Source: Stachybotrys elegans
Taxonomy: Eukaryota; Ascomycota; Sordariomycetes; Hypocreales; Stachybotryaceae
Direction: 5' to 3'
Assembly: GCA_020746835.1 (NCBI GenBank)
Contig: JAGPNK010000007.1
Coordinates: forward strand, 682,001 to 746,000
DNA: 64,000 bases
The notes below the pieces were generated by a model. That model saw only the letters and a program-made list of their open reading frames with translations, ran no database searches and was not told the DNA's origin. Positions 1 through 11,846 of the stretch are shown in pieces. How positions within the stretch are numbered: position 1 is the first letter of the stretch; the number at the start of each line of letters is the position of its first letter. A program made the translations under genes and the position numbers.

Positions 1-3000
1 CTGAAACCTCTGTCCGCAGCGCTGAGAGACAATGATGTTATCGAGAGCATCATCAGGGAGACTTGCATAAATCAGGATGGCGCTTCCAAGTCCACTGGCA
101 TCACCATACCCAATCCTTCTGCCCAGGAGGCTCTAATCCGGGCTACCTATGCCAAGGCAGGATTAGACCTTCGGAAAAGAGAGGATCGGCCACAATTCTT
201 CGAGGCCCACGGAACCGGCACCCTGGTAGGAGACCCGGCAGAGGCAGAGGCCATATACAACGCGTTGACTGCAGAACACAATCGGGAAGGTAGTCAAGAA
301 CCACCACTGTACGTTGGCTCTATCAAGACAGTTCTTGGCCATACAGAGGGTACCGCAGGCATAGCAGCCATTATGAAAGTTTCGCAGGCCATCAAGCGTG
401 GGTTTGTGCCGCCAAACATGCTGTTTAATCAGCTCAGCAGCCGAGTTGCACCGTTTTTCATTGGCCTCGAGATTCCCCTCGAGGCCAAGCCATGGCCAGA
501 GCTCGCGTCAGATGGCGGCACGAGAAGAGCCAGTGTGAACAGTTTTGGATTCGGAGGTACCAATGCTCACGCCATTCTCGAGAGCTACGACAAGACCTCA
601 ACGACGAGTCTGGGTCCAATGTCGACATTTGCACCGTACGTCTTTTCGGCTTGTTCAACTCTGGCATTGCGAGAAGGCCTTGCTGCATACGCTGCCTTCT
701 TTGATCAGAAGGGACCCGAGATTAACCCCAGAGACCTCTCCTGGACTTTGCGTAGCCGCCGATCAACGTTTCCTTATCGTATTGCATTTCCATCATCATC
801 GGTCGAGAATCTCAGTGCAAAGATCTCTGCCAAGCTTGAGGAAGGCCTCAATGTTCCCAAGACCCTACCTAGCTCCAAGAGAGGCAGAATTCTGGGCATC
901 TTTACGGGCCAGGGCGCGCAATACCCACGTATGGGAGCCGAGCTCATTGAGAGCTCGGCGGCAGCAGCATCTATAATCGAGAATCTTGAGAAGTCGCTCC
1001 GTCAGCTCCCGGATGGCCCGGCCTGGTCCCTCAAGGCCGAGCTTCTTGCTGATGCAACGTCATCTCGGGTCCGCGAAGCGGCGGTCTCGCAGCCTCTATG
1101 TACTGCCGTCCAGATTCTCTTGGTAGATCTCATGCGACTCGCAGGAGTAGAATTCAGCACTGTAGTTGGCCATTCATCGGGTGAAATTGCCGCAGCTTAC
1201 GCAGCGAAATTCATCACCGCAGAGGATGCTATACGAATCGCCTACTATCGTGGTGCTTGTCTTCAGTATGCTGCTAGCCCCAAAGGCCAAGATGTCAAGG
1301 GTGCTATGGTCGCTGTTAGCAGCTCAGCCATGGACCTCGAAGAACTATGCAATGACCGCGTGTTCTCTGGCAGAGTACATGTTGCGGCGTTCAATTCCCC
1401 TTCCAGCTTTACCATGTCTGGCGACGAGGAAATGATCACTGAGCTGGAGATACTCTTTGCTGACGAAGGCAAATTCCACCGACGACTTCGGGTCGACAAG
1501 GCATATCACTCAAATCACATGCTTCCCTGTTGCAAGCCTTATGTCGACTATCTTACTCTATGTGACATACAATCCCAGCAGCCGACAGCGAATGCCTGCA
1601 CGTGGATCTCCAGCGTACATGGACATTGCATGGACTCAACCGTGGACCTGTCCGGTGAATACTGGGCAGAAAACATGGCACGCCCGGTTCTCTTCTCTCA
1701 GGCCTTATCAGAGGCTTTGCAGCTACCTGGAGACGCATATGACCTCGTTGTCGAGATCGGGGCACATTCCGCGCTCAAAGGACCAAGTATGCAGACCATG
1801 CAGAACAATGGCCAACCAAGCCCCTCATATACCGGCACCCTTGAACGTGGGAAGAATGCCGTGGAAGCAATGTCAGCAGCTCTGGGATTTTGTTGGGCAC
1901 ACATAGAGAGCAACCAGGTCGATCTAGATGCGTATGAGCGAATCCTGAGCGGCACCAGCGACGGTTACTGCATGGTAACAGAGCTGCCAACCTATTCATG
2001 GAACCATGAGACCGAGTATTGGCACGAGTCACGAGCCTCCCGGCGACTGCGAAGCAGAAACACTCCTTCTCATTGCCTGCTAGGAGATGCGACACCAGAT
2101 AGCGCAGCACACCAGAGGAGCTGGAGGAATATGTTGCGCATAAACGATCTAGGCTGGCTGTCTGGCCACAGAGTTCAGGGGCAGGTTGTCTTCCCTGCCT
2201 CTGGCTATCTGGCAACTGCCTTGGAGGCAGCGCGCTCGGTGGCCGAGGGTATGAAAAAGATCATCCGACGTATTGAGCTTAGTGAATTCATCGTTCACAG
2301 GGCCATTGCCTTTGACCGGGACGATACCGGCGTTGAGGTTCTAACACAGGTGTGCGGGGTTGAGCTCGACGGGCTATCAAAACGTATACGTGCTACGTTC
2401 ACATACTCGGCCGCTCTGTCATCTAGCTCGGATGAGTTGCTTCTGGTGGCCAGTGCTAATATGGAAACCTTGGTCGAATCGATTTCTCCTATGCCATCTG
2501 CAACTCTGCTGCCTCGCCGGAACAATGCATTGGCGCATATGATTGACGTAGAGACGGACCGTTTCTATCAAGCCCTTGCAGAGCTTGGCTACGAATTCAG
2601 CGGCGCTTTCAAGTCCCTGTACGGGCTGCAGAGAAGGCACCAGATATCGTCATGCAAAGTCAAACAACAAAAGTACGAGAATCTACTTATACACCCAGTG
2701 GATCTTGATGCCGTCCTACAGTCCTGCATTCTCGCTTACAGCCATCCCTATGACAACCAACTTCGTACTCTGCACCTTCCTACACGCATTCAGCGCGTTC
2801 GAGTGGACCCGGTTGTGTTACTCGAGACCCAATCAAACAGAGACGGGGATTCGTCATTCACCTTAGATGCGGTCATCCATCCCCAAGACTCCCATGCGAG
2901 AGGCATCTCCGGAGACGTCAACCTGTACTCCAATGTCACCTCCCAAGGGGCGATTCAAGTCCAGGATGCCACGTTTATGCCTATATGCGCCTTGGGCGAG

Positions 3001-6000
3001 TCAGATGACAGAAATATGTTTCTGAAGGTCCATTGGGTTCGCACGGCGCTGGATGGCTCAGCTGCAGCCGAATCTATCCGGCTGACAGCCGAGCACCAGG
3101 AGCTACTTCTCTTGCTCGAGCGCATTGCCACCTTCTACGCGAGAAAGTTCGATAGGATGGTAAACCCTGAAGATCCCATCAGGATGCAGTTTCCACTCAA
3201 CTACTATCTCAACTACTGCCGCCACTTGACGGCCACAATGGAATCAGGGAATGGTAAATGGGGGCGCCCGGAGTGGCTTCAAGATACCCCGGAAAGCATC
3301 CTAGAGGCAAGCAGGCCATACACCCATGTTGTTGATGTCGAGATGATGCATCTCGTAGGGAATCAGATGCCCCGTGTCTTCCGTGGGGAGACAACGATGC
3401 TAGAGCAATTTAGAAGCGACGAGTGCAACGGCATATTGGATCGCTATTATGCAGACGGCTACGGCCTCAAGGAATCAGCACAATGGATAGGCCGAGCGGT
3501 GAAGCAAATCTGCGATCGCTATCCATACCTGGAAATCCTAGAAATAGGTAAGTTTCTACTCTTTTGTCTCGATATCTCTTTTCTGGTCATTGGTCAGTTG
3601 GTTCCACTCTGACACTTGCATCAGGAGCCGGTACTGGCGCCGCCACAAAGGCCATCTTCCGCGAGATCGACCGAAGTTTCTCATCCTACACCTACACTGA
3701 TGTATCACCTGCCTTCTTTGAGAATGCCTCCAACGTGTTTTCTCGACAGAGAGATCGAATGAATTTCACAGTCTTTGATGTCGAGAACAGCCCCTCGCAA
3801 CAAGGCTTCACCGAGGGTTCGTTCGGGCTAGCCGTCGCCTTCTTCATCCTTCATGCAACGAGCGACCTGGGAAACACGCTGCGAAACATACGCAGACTAC
3901 TGAGGCCGGGAGGGTTCCTCGTGGTAGGAGAGGGAAATGATGGAGACAGCGGCTTATCAGGCAACGGCTTCATTTTCGGAACCTTGCCCGGCTGGTGGCT
4001 CGGCGCTGGGAAACAGGGCCGTAGTCTCTCGCCGTTTGTTACTCCCACAGAATGGGACCGTTTGCTCAGAGCGACGGGCTTTTCCGGCATTGATGTCGGC
4101 GTTCCCGCGTCGTGGAACCATACCCTAAAGGCAAACAACTTTGTTGCGCAGGCGGTTGACGACCAGGTTCAGTTTCTTCGTGAGCCTCTACTGCCCTCTG
4201 CTTGGCGAGTACCTCGTATCGGGAAGCTAGTCATCGTCGGCGGGCAGACGAGCAGAACTGCACGCTTAGTGAAGGGCCTAGAGGTGGCTCTTGGAGGCAC
4301 GAATGCCACGGATATTCACACAGTTGGGGCTCTAACGGACCTGAGTTTCGACACCGTTGCGGATCCTAACACCACCGTCCTTTCGCTGACGGAGATTGAC
4401 AAACCTATTTTTGACGAAATCACCCCAACAGTATTTGAGTCATTAAGAAGGCTGTTTGAAACAGGAAGAAGGATCTTTTGGGTCACCAGTGGTCGACTTG
4501 AATCTACGCCTCTCAGTAACATGATAGTTGGGTTCGGGCGTGTCGCTGCCAACGAGTCGCCCGATCTTCGCCTACAGCACCTAGACCTACTTGATGTGCA
4601 AGGCGTCGATCCACGGACCATTGCTGGGATTTTTCTCCGTTTTTATGCTTCCGAGCACCTAAGCAGTAGCTTGCTATGGTTTGTCGAGCCGGAGATCATG
4701 CTCGATGCCCGAGGTCAACAGTTCTCGCATAGACTGTTGCCAATTCCTGAGCTCAACGACCGGTACAACTCGACAGGGAGAGCTATCACCCGAGAGAGGA
4801 CCATAGCAGCGTCTCCTGTTGTTGTGCATCCCAGCGCTCAAGGCTATGTCATCAGAGACATGCCAGCTTTGGAAGAATCTGTAGTGGCTAGCCACGCCAA
4901 ACCAGACGACCTCTTGAGGTTACATACGTGCTACGCAACTTCTTCCGCTGTCAAAACTCCCGCTGGATACAATTTTGTTCTCTTGGGAACACGTCCGGAG
5001 GACAACGCCATGTTCCTCTCTCTCACGTCATCCTTGTGTTCTGTCAACATGGTATCACCCAAGTCAGTGGTGCAAGTCGAGGTGGCACCTGAGATGGCAC
5101 CGAGTCTACTAGCCACGGTAGCTGTTCACTTAGTAGCCATGGCTGTTGTCAATTCTCTTTGTGATGGCCAGACTATTCTCTTGCATAATGCTTCCGACAG
5201 TTTCTCTCACTGCTTCACTACGCAGGCCAGTTCGAGAGACTTGGCCGTCATCTCTATCGCGGCTTCAGCAGAGACGAGTTACCATATGCTGAAATTAGCC
5301 GTTCAATTTCCTCACTTGCCCGCAGGACCAGGCTTGATTGAAGCGCTCCCATCCGAAGTAGGGTTATATGTGAACCTCGGAGACGATGACTTTGCAATGG
5401 CCGACAGCGAAAGGGACATCATAACAAAACTCCCAACTCATTGCCGAGTTGAATCAACTAGAACTCTCTTCTCACGCACCGCGAGCGCAGTGAGACCATC
5501 ATCTACCCATATCTTTAGCAAGATACTCAACACGGCACTTCAATCGGCGCAGAGTCCCGACTCAGCAGCTTTGCCAGTGGAACACTCGGTGGTTGACCTG
5601 AAAAGCATTGCCAATGAGACGCCTGCAGCCCACCCCTTAAGCGTCATAAAGTTCAGCCCTAATGATGTTGTCAGCGTGCAATCTAGCAGACTTGATAGAA
5701 ACCAAATTTTCAAGGGCGCGAACAGCACGTACTGGATTGTCGGTATGACGGGAGAATTAGGTGTCTCTGTATGCGACTGGATGATCAAGAAGGGGGCTAG
5801 GAACGTGGCCATAGCAAGTCGACGGCCCAACATATCCCCTGATTGGATTGCAGCCCACAACCGAAGGGGTACGAGGGTTATGGTCCTCTCATGGTAAGTT
5901 GAAATGCGCCACCTACAACAACGTACTGATCCTTTGTATAGCGATGTGACGAAGGAGAACGAAGTGTTGGCTGCACATAGGAAGATCTGTGAGAGCCTAC

Positions 6001-8160
6001 CGCCAATTGTAGGTGTGATGAATGGGGCCATGGTGCTACACGACGTAGCCATCCGCAATATGACCTTCCAGCAGCTAGTAGATGTAACGAGGCCCAAGGT
6101 GGACGGGTCGATTTACCTAGATCGACTCTTCCACAACACGGACCTTGACTTCTTCCTACTCATCTCCTCTATTAATTGTATCGTTGGCAGTTGGGGCCAG
6201 GCCAACTATGCAGCAGCCAACATGTTCATGTGCGCCCTGGCGGCCAAGCGTCGAAAGCGAGGGCTGCGTGCCTCGGCGGTCAACGTGGGCGCCATCATCG
6301 GCGCTGGATACATGGCGCGTGAATCACGCCGGGCCCTGGACGCATTGGTTGATAAACTTCATCTGATGAGACTCTCAGAGGAGGATTGGCATCAGGCCAT
6401 TTCGGAGGCTATTGATGCTGGTCGACTAGAATCCCCCCACGGACCGGAAATCACCATGGGCCTACTGCAGGTGCCGGCGGACGTGCCGGCGATGCCGATT
6501 TGGTTTTCAAACCCCAGGTTCTCCGGCTTTTTGGCCGGCACCAGACGAGATACGGGATACAAGAAAGACAAGGTGGCCGAAACTTCATTACAGGACGTCC
6601 TTAGAGCTTGCTCCTCTAGGGAGGACCTTTGCAATGTTGTGACGAGTAAGTCGAACTCTAAAGACATCAGCTGTATTCTAAATCATTTTTTCAGGGGCTT
6701 TTGCAGACCAGCTGCGCAGTATTCTTCAGCTAGACAAGTCGGACGAAGACCTCATGTCCTCCCGCAGCTCCGAGATTGGTCTGGACTCGCTTGTCTCAAT
6801 CGATATCCGATCGTGGTTCCTAAAGAACCTGCATTTGAGTATGCCGATTCTGAGAATCATGGGCAACAACACCATGCAGAGTCTTGTTGAGTTCGCCGTC
6901 GATACAATGCCAGCCACCTTGACCCCTCGAATAGACGAAGTTGCAGGCCAGACCATCAAAGTTGCCAGCGCCAAAGTTGACGTTGGGGATGAAAACGGCT
7001 TGAAACTGAGCGGGAGTGATGGCAGCGTATCTGAAGAGCTCGGCCTCAGTACGCCAAGTAGATCAAAGTCATTGGACTTTGGTGGAACCGAGAAAATCGA
7101 CTGGGTCCTCGAGTCGACGCCGCCGGCATCCTGGGCATTGCTGCTGCCGGACTCAACCTCGCCGCCTCTATGCTCGCCCAAGGTCATTGTTCTTACCGGT
7201 GCTACAGGGCTCCTAGGACATCATCTCCTGGATAACCTTCTCAAGCATACATCCGCGAAGATGATCCATTGCCTCGCAGTGCGAGGGCTCGAGAGACGCC
7301 TACAAGACAACGATTTAATCACCGACCCGCGCGTGAAATATTACACAGGAAGCCTCTCCGACCCACTGCTTGGCCTCTCAGAGGAGCAAGCAAACTTCAT
7401 ATTCGCATCAGCCGACGTCGTCATCCATAATGGCACCGATACTTCTCACACAAAGTCATACTTGGATCTCAAGGACTCTAATGTCGGCTCGACTATAACA
7501 TTGGCTGGTCTCTGCATTCCCCGGCGCATTCCCTTCCATTACATTTCTTCCGCGGGAGTCGCCCTCTACTACAACCGACCTGTCTTCCCCGAAGTTTCGG
7601 TCGGGAGCCCGGAGGCGCTACCAATTCTAGCCGATGGGGCGTTTGGATACGGCTGCTCCAAGTGGGTGAATGAGCAGCTCCTCGAGGCAGCACAGAAACA
7701 GTTCGGGCTGCCTGTTTGCATCTACCGGCCTTCGACGATCGTCCGCGAAGGCGCCGACATGAGTACAGCCCGCGCACAGCTCGATTGGGTCAACATGCTA
7801 CTGCGATATATAAGGAAACTGCAGGCGGCGCCCAAGATGGAGCATAATCACGGAATGCTCGACTTGGTGCGGGTTGAAACCTGCTGTGCTCATGTGGTCC
7901 ATGGCACCACAAAAGGCAGTCATTCCTCTCAGGCAGGGCCCAGATATATGCACCTAGTGGGAGACGATGTCCTGCAGTTAGACTGCCTTGGAAATATAGA
8001 TGCAACCAAGGAAAGACTCTATAAGACAGTGCCATTGTGGGAGTGGATAGACATAGCAGTAAGAGCCGGGTTACACCCCGGGGTTGCCAAGTTGATTGGA
8101 GAATTGGATATTGAGAGAACAGGCAGTTACCCGCGACTTTTACGAAGCGGTGCAGCATAA
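1..8160 (+). CDS. Highly reducing polyketide synthase with C-terminal thioester reductase (5' partial)
   Basis: Iterative type I PKS; the window begins inside the KS, so its start and catalytic Cys lie outside. Exons 1-3547, 3625-5893, 5942-6645 and 6695-8160 join in frame with GT-AG introns of 77, 48 and 49 nt. Domains seen in order: KS end (EAHGTGT at about 202, GFGGTNAHA at about 550); AT (GQGAQYPRMG near 910, GHSSGE with Ser at 1174); DH (HRVQGQVVFP, His at 2167; HPVDLD, Asp at 2707); C-methyltransferase with SAM motif EIGAGTG split by intron 1; a long region where ER would be, lacking a visible NADPH motif; KR (GMTGELG near 5740; WGQANYAAAN near 6195); ACP (GLDSL, Ser at 6787); linker of about 100 residues; reductase (TGATGLLG near 7196, YGCSK with Tyr 7648 and Lys 7660). 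The KR-ACP style resembles PKS-NRPS hybrids, but no C, A or T domain is present. Similar layout is known for the betaenone synthase class. Product unknown; reductive release is inferred. Confidence 0.95.
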
Positions 8161-9294
8161 GGGACAGACTTGGTCACACCACATCAACATTAGCCTTGAG
8201 GATCACTTAGTACTTGATTAAATCTTAAAAAGCTGGCAGTTATTTGGAAGTATAACATTATAACTGTCAGGATGAAAAACTACTTTCCGTCGTTTGCCCA
8301 GCGGGACTTGATTAAACCTCTTGGTCTTGACCTTGTCAGCTTTATATCTCTTCTTCTAATACCCTCCCCGAGGCGAATATCACGTAGTCATCAACTAAAT
8401 AGTACTGTCGATGCTGCTAGACGCCACTCTGAAAGTTTTAACCGGACAAGTCAGGTTAGCCGCGTGATGAGTTATAGCCTACCTGTCCTGCCCATGGTAC
8501 ATGGTACCAGCAGGTGCTGGCCTCCACGAGTTCTTGGTTTATGATAGTGGTAAGCTATAGTTCCTGGGAGTGTGACACGGTGATGTGGTTATTTGCTAAC
8601 GGCGGTTGATTGCAGAAAAGGACAGGGCCCGGCGACAACTGATGCGCGAGCGAACCGGTGGTCTTCACGGTGCTTAGCCGCGAGTCCGGGAGGAAGCAAA
8701 GCTGTTGCGTGAAATCCATATCTTGAACGACCCCTCAACCACTCTATACCCAATTCAGCAGAATACTCAACAGCGCAAGCGTCCTAGCTATGGAGGATGC
8801 TGTCGGACTTGAATCTTTCTTCGCCACTGGTTTGTCATTCTTCTTCTTGCCTTTTCTTTTTCTATTTTGCATAACGAAATGCACATGCCTTATCTATGTG
8901 TGTGCGTCAAAGCCATGGTTGGGGAAACACAAAAGTGAATTGCATTAGGAAAAGGGGGGACCAAAAGAAAATATGAATAGGAAAAAATGAAAAGTAAATT
9001 GTGTTGATGAGTATGTGCCGTGTGTGGAGTGGCGCGCTGATGTGGTGTCTCTGCAACTAAATTGCGGTGGCGAGCACCATGTGGTATTCCAGCACTTCTC
9101 AAACTAGGTCCATCTTCAGGTCGCGATGCCATCATTACATATCCCGTGGACCATCATGGTCAAGGCAACCGTCGATGTCCAACCTATCGTCACATTGAAC
9201 CTTGTGAAAGCTGCTCAAATTATCATCATACCCGTCCCATAATGTAAACACAACTCCTTGTCCCTCCAGCACGATCCTCCCCTCAGTCAAGTAT
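8161..9294. other. Intergenic region between PKS and P450, with a possible decayed spliced gene
   Basis: Convergent 3' regions of the PKS and the P450. No complete gene is visible. An intron-like element at 8550-8615 (GTAAGC donor, GCTAAC branch-like site, GATTGCAG acceptor) joins two short open stretches (see separate entry). A 51-codon ATG frame at about 8790 encodes a hydrophobic stretch but has no recognisable similarity. The rest, 8850-9290, is AT-rich and shows nothing further. Confidence 0.5.
8464..8678 (+). pseudogene. Possible gene remnant with a well-formed intron
   Basis: Two open stretches connect across a 66-nt intron (8550-8615) that has a good donor, branch-like site and acceptor. 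The joined frame starts after a stop just upstream and reads about 50 codons, including WYMVPAGAGLHEF before the intron and KDRARRQLMRERTGG after it, then a stop. No family is recognised. It could be the 3' end of a lost gene, an exon of an unannotated transcript, or chance. There is no convincing start codon context and no promoter visible. Confidence is low that it codes for protein; the splice signals themselves are clear. Confidence 0.25.
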
Positions 9295-11072
9295 CTAAGA
9301 GCGAAGCTTCTCCCGAACCTCAGAGTACTGACCCAGCATCAACCTAGCCCGCTCCTCGCTTCGCGGTTTTATGTCAATGGCAAAGGGCAGCGGCTCCAGA
9401 ATAACATTGGAGTTTGTCGCCTGAGAGTCGATTGGCACCTCTTCGCCCGTGTGAGGGCACTTCTTGGTCGACAGGTCGAATCCCCAGCATACCGACGCCG
9501 CGATGAGGAACAGCTCGTCGTCGGCGAGTGATTTGCCCAGACATGTTCGTCGGCCCCAGCCAAAAGTGTGCATGCCGTGGCCATCGCGCAGGTTGGGATA
9601 CTTGGTCAGAGGGCCTTCATATGTCGGCCAGCTGGGGTCCAGCCAGCGCTCTGGGTGGTAGTTTTCGGGGTCGGGGTATTTCTCTGGGACTCTGTTGATA
9701 TTCCTGAAGGAGATCAGTATGGAGCTTCTTGCGTTTGCTCGTCGACGGGTAAGGGCATACCATTCGCAGGCGAGAATAACCGTCCCCTTCTCAATGGGCA
9801 CGCCCATAAACTCCGACGCTGTCTCGCACTGATGAGGAACACCTGAAGCTCATTAGCCATTGGTCACACACATTCCCAATAAACATACCTAGCGGAACAC
9901 CAGACCTCCATCGAAGAGTCTCCTTGATGCACGCCCTGACTGTTGGCAGAGCCGGGTAATCCTTGATGTCAGGCATCCTGTCACCGCAGACAGCATCAAT
10001 CTCCTCCTGCGCCTTTTTCAACCATTCCGGATGAAGCGCCATGCTCATAAGAAAGAACTGGGATGGTCCTGACAGCGTCACCACGCCCACCAGACACTGA
10101 AAGCCCAGCATGCACGCTGCAAAGTCCTCCTGCTCAGCCGTCTGCTCCAGTGCTGCGTTGCCCTCTTCAACCAGCTGCTGCATATATCGGTGCGCCCACG
10201 TATCGCTCGGCAGGTCGCCCCGAAGGAAACGCTGCTTGCACACGCGCAGTGTATGCGTCCAGTGCGCCCGCTGCCGGCCCATACGCGCCTCCTCGAACCG
10301 CCGCCACGGGTTGTACCCCACGAGGTCGCCCAGGCTCCAGAGAGGCGTCGCCGTGTTGACGATGGGACCCGACACGGACATTTGCGTCAGCGTCTCGATG
10401 GCGTCATCGCCGTACAGCTTGCCCTGCGGCGCGTCGTCCCAGGCCAGCCTGCAGATGATGCGGCCCGTCAACTCGCGCGTGCTGTTGTGGAAGCGCACCG
10501 GATCGACGAGGAGCGATACGAGGTACCGCTTTACCTCTTGCTCAATATGACCATAGAAGTGATGCTGATGAAAGGCGGCCATGGCGGCGTGAACCCATTT
10601 CCGCTGTGTCCTCCAAGTTTCTGCATATCAGACATACAAGGTCAGCCTCGCCTCAATAAATCGTGTGAACAGAAACCATACCATGGCGATCCTGCAGAGC
10701 CTCATACATGGGCCCAATCTTATGGTCAATCAGCGCCCGAATCTGGGGTCGGCCAGCAAAGTTATTGCCCTGCTTGGTCAACAGCTCATGCGCCATGTCC
10801 TCGTCCGAAATAATGATAAACTTCTGGCCCATCATAGACGTCTCGTAGATCGGGCCAAACTCGTCGGCCCACTCCTTGAACTTGAGCCACATGGAGAAGC
10901 GCGGCAGGTCGTGGATGCGTCCGATGATGGGATACTGCCGCGGGCCCGGGAACTTGCCCGGCTCGTTCGACCGGCCCTGCACCCATGATGCTATGCGGTG
11001 GCTGGTGGACACAAATAGGCCCAGCGCCACGGGGATACTGACGGAGAAGAAGGCGAAGAGCGTGAGGCCCAT
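9295..11072 (-). CDS. Cytochrome P450 monooxygenase, PKS-linked
   Basis: Exons (minus strand) 11072-10682, 10620-9889, 9842-9761 and 9703-9295; introns of 61, 46 and 57 nt, all GT-AG, give a 537-residue protein, a normal length for a fungal microsomal P450. Residues about 3-22 form an N-terminal membrane anchor, followed by a proline-rich FPGPRQYPIIG hinge. The K-helix ETLRWR, the PERW motif and the haem loop FGWGRRTCLG with the Cys ligand are all present. The I-helix reads VGVVT where most P450s have AG(S/D)(E/D)T: the threonine is kept but the acidic residue is a valine. Family-level similarity is to fungal secondary-metabolite P450s of the O-methylsterigmatocystin oxidoreductase type. Its place next to the PKS suggests that it oxidises the polyketide; this is inferred. 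The neighbours are convergent, so it has its own promoter. Confidence 0.93.
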
Positions 11073-11846
11073 GGTGGTGAATGTTGTAGAGGGAGAGGGA
11101 CTTTAGCTCTTGGCTGGAAAGCGGCAATCTGGGGGAAGCCATGCTTCCTTTTAAGTCTTCCGTAGCAGGCAGGATCTTCCTCCTCTCCACACTGATGGAT
11201 GCATCTCTCTTTTGGCTGTGCGACCAAAAAAAATATAACACTTTCCTTTTAACAGGGTGTAGTTGAAACAGCTGAAACCCATAAAAAGCCCGGGCATCAC
11301 GTTAAGCTAGCCAGGGGCCCTACACCCACTCACTTGTCCTAGTCCAACGTCAGCAACCCCGATTGAGGCTTCTCTCCTAAAGTGGCTTGCATCTGTGTGA
11401 TAGCCCAGCTGAAAATACTCCCGCCCACATACACGGATATCCAGGCGACCAATCCAAATGAACACAAATGGACAGGGAATGGGGAGGACAAGGGAGCGGA
11501 CATCCCCACCTGTTGGTCGATCCCGTCCGGACAGGATCGGGTCTCCGAACCCCGGCAGTTGCATTATCGTGGAGCTGAGACCGGGCTGAACAGAGACACT
11601 CATCCTTCTGTCATGCCGCCTCTCTTTGGCTTGCAGGAATGGCATCACACGGAAAACAAAGAGGAGTTGGCGGATGGGCCGTTGACACAGAACCAAACCA
11701 CATCAACATGGACAGCATGTTGATCCTACCGAGTGTTTTGTCATTGGAATGTACAGCATGACGCTCCGTAATGTATGACTGCCACAGCCTGATTGAACCG
11801 ATCCCTTTCATTTTTGGCCTTTTTCACAAGAAACCGCTATGAACCT
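11073..11846. other. P450 promoter region and 3' flank of cysteinyl-tRNA synthetase
   Basis: Upstream DNA of the P450 and the far side of the CysRS terminator. A TATA-like TTATATT on the minus strand at about 11232-11238 sits some 160 nt before the P450 start. Short ORFs here show no family features and are not called. Confidence 0.4.

Noticed and set aside
1..8160. Full PKS-NRPS hybrid
   Set aside because: No condensation, adenylation or peptidyl-carrier domain between ACP and the reductase.
8790..8945. Small hydrophobic ORF behind the PKS
   Set aside because: 51 codons, AT-rich, no context or homology signal; may be chance.
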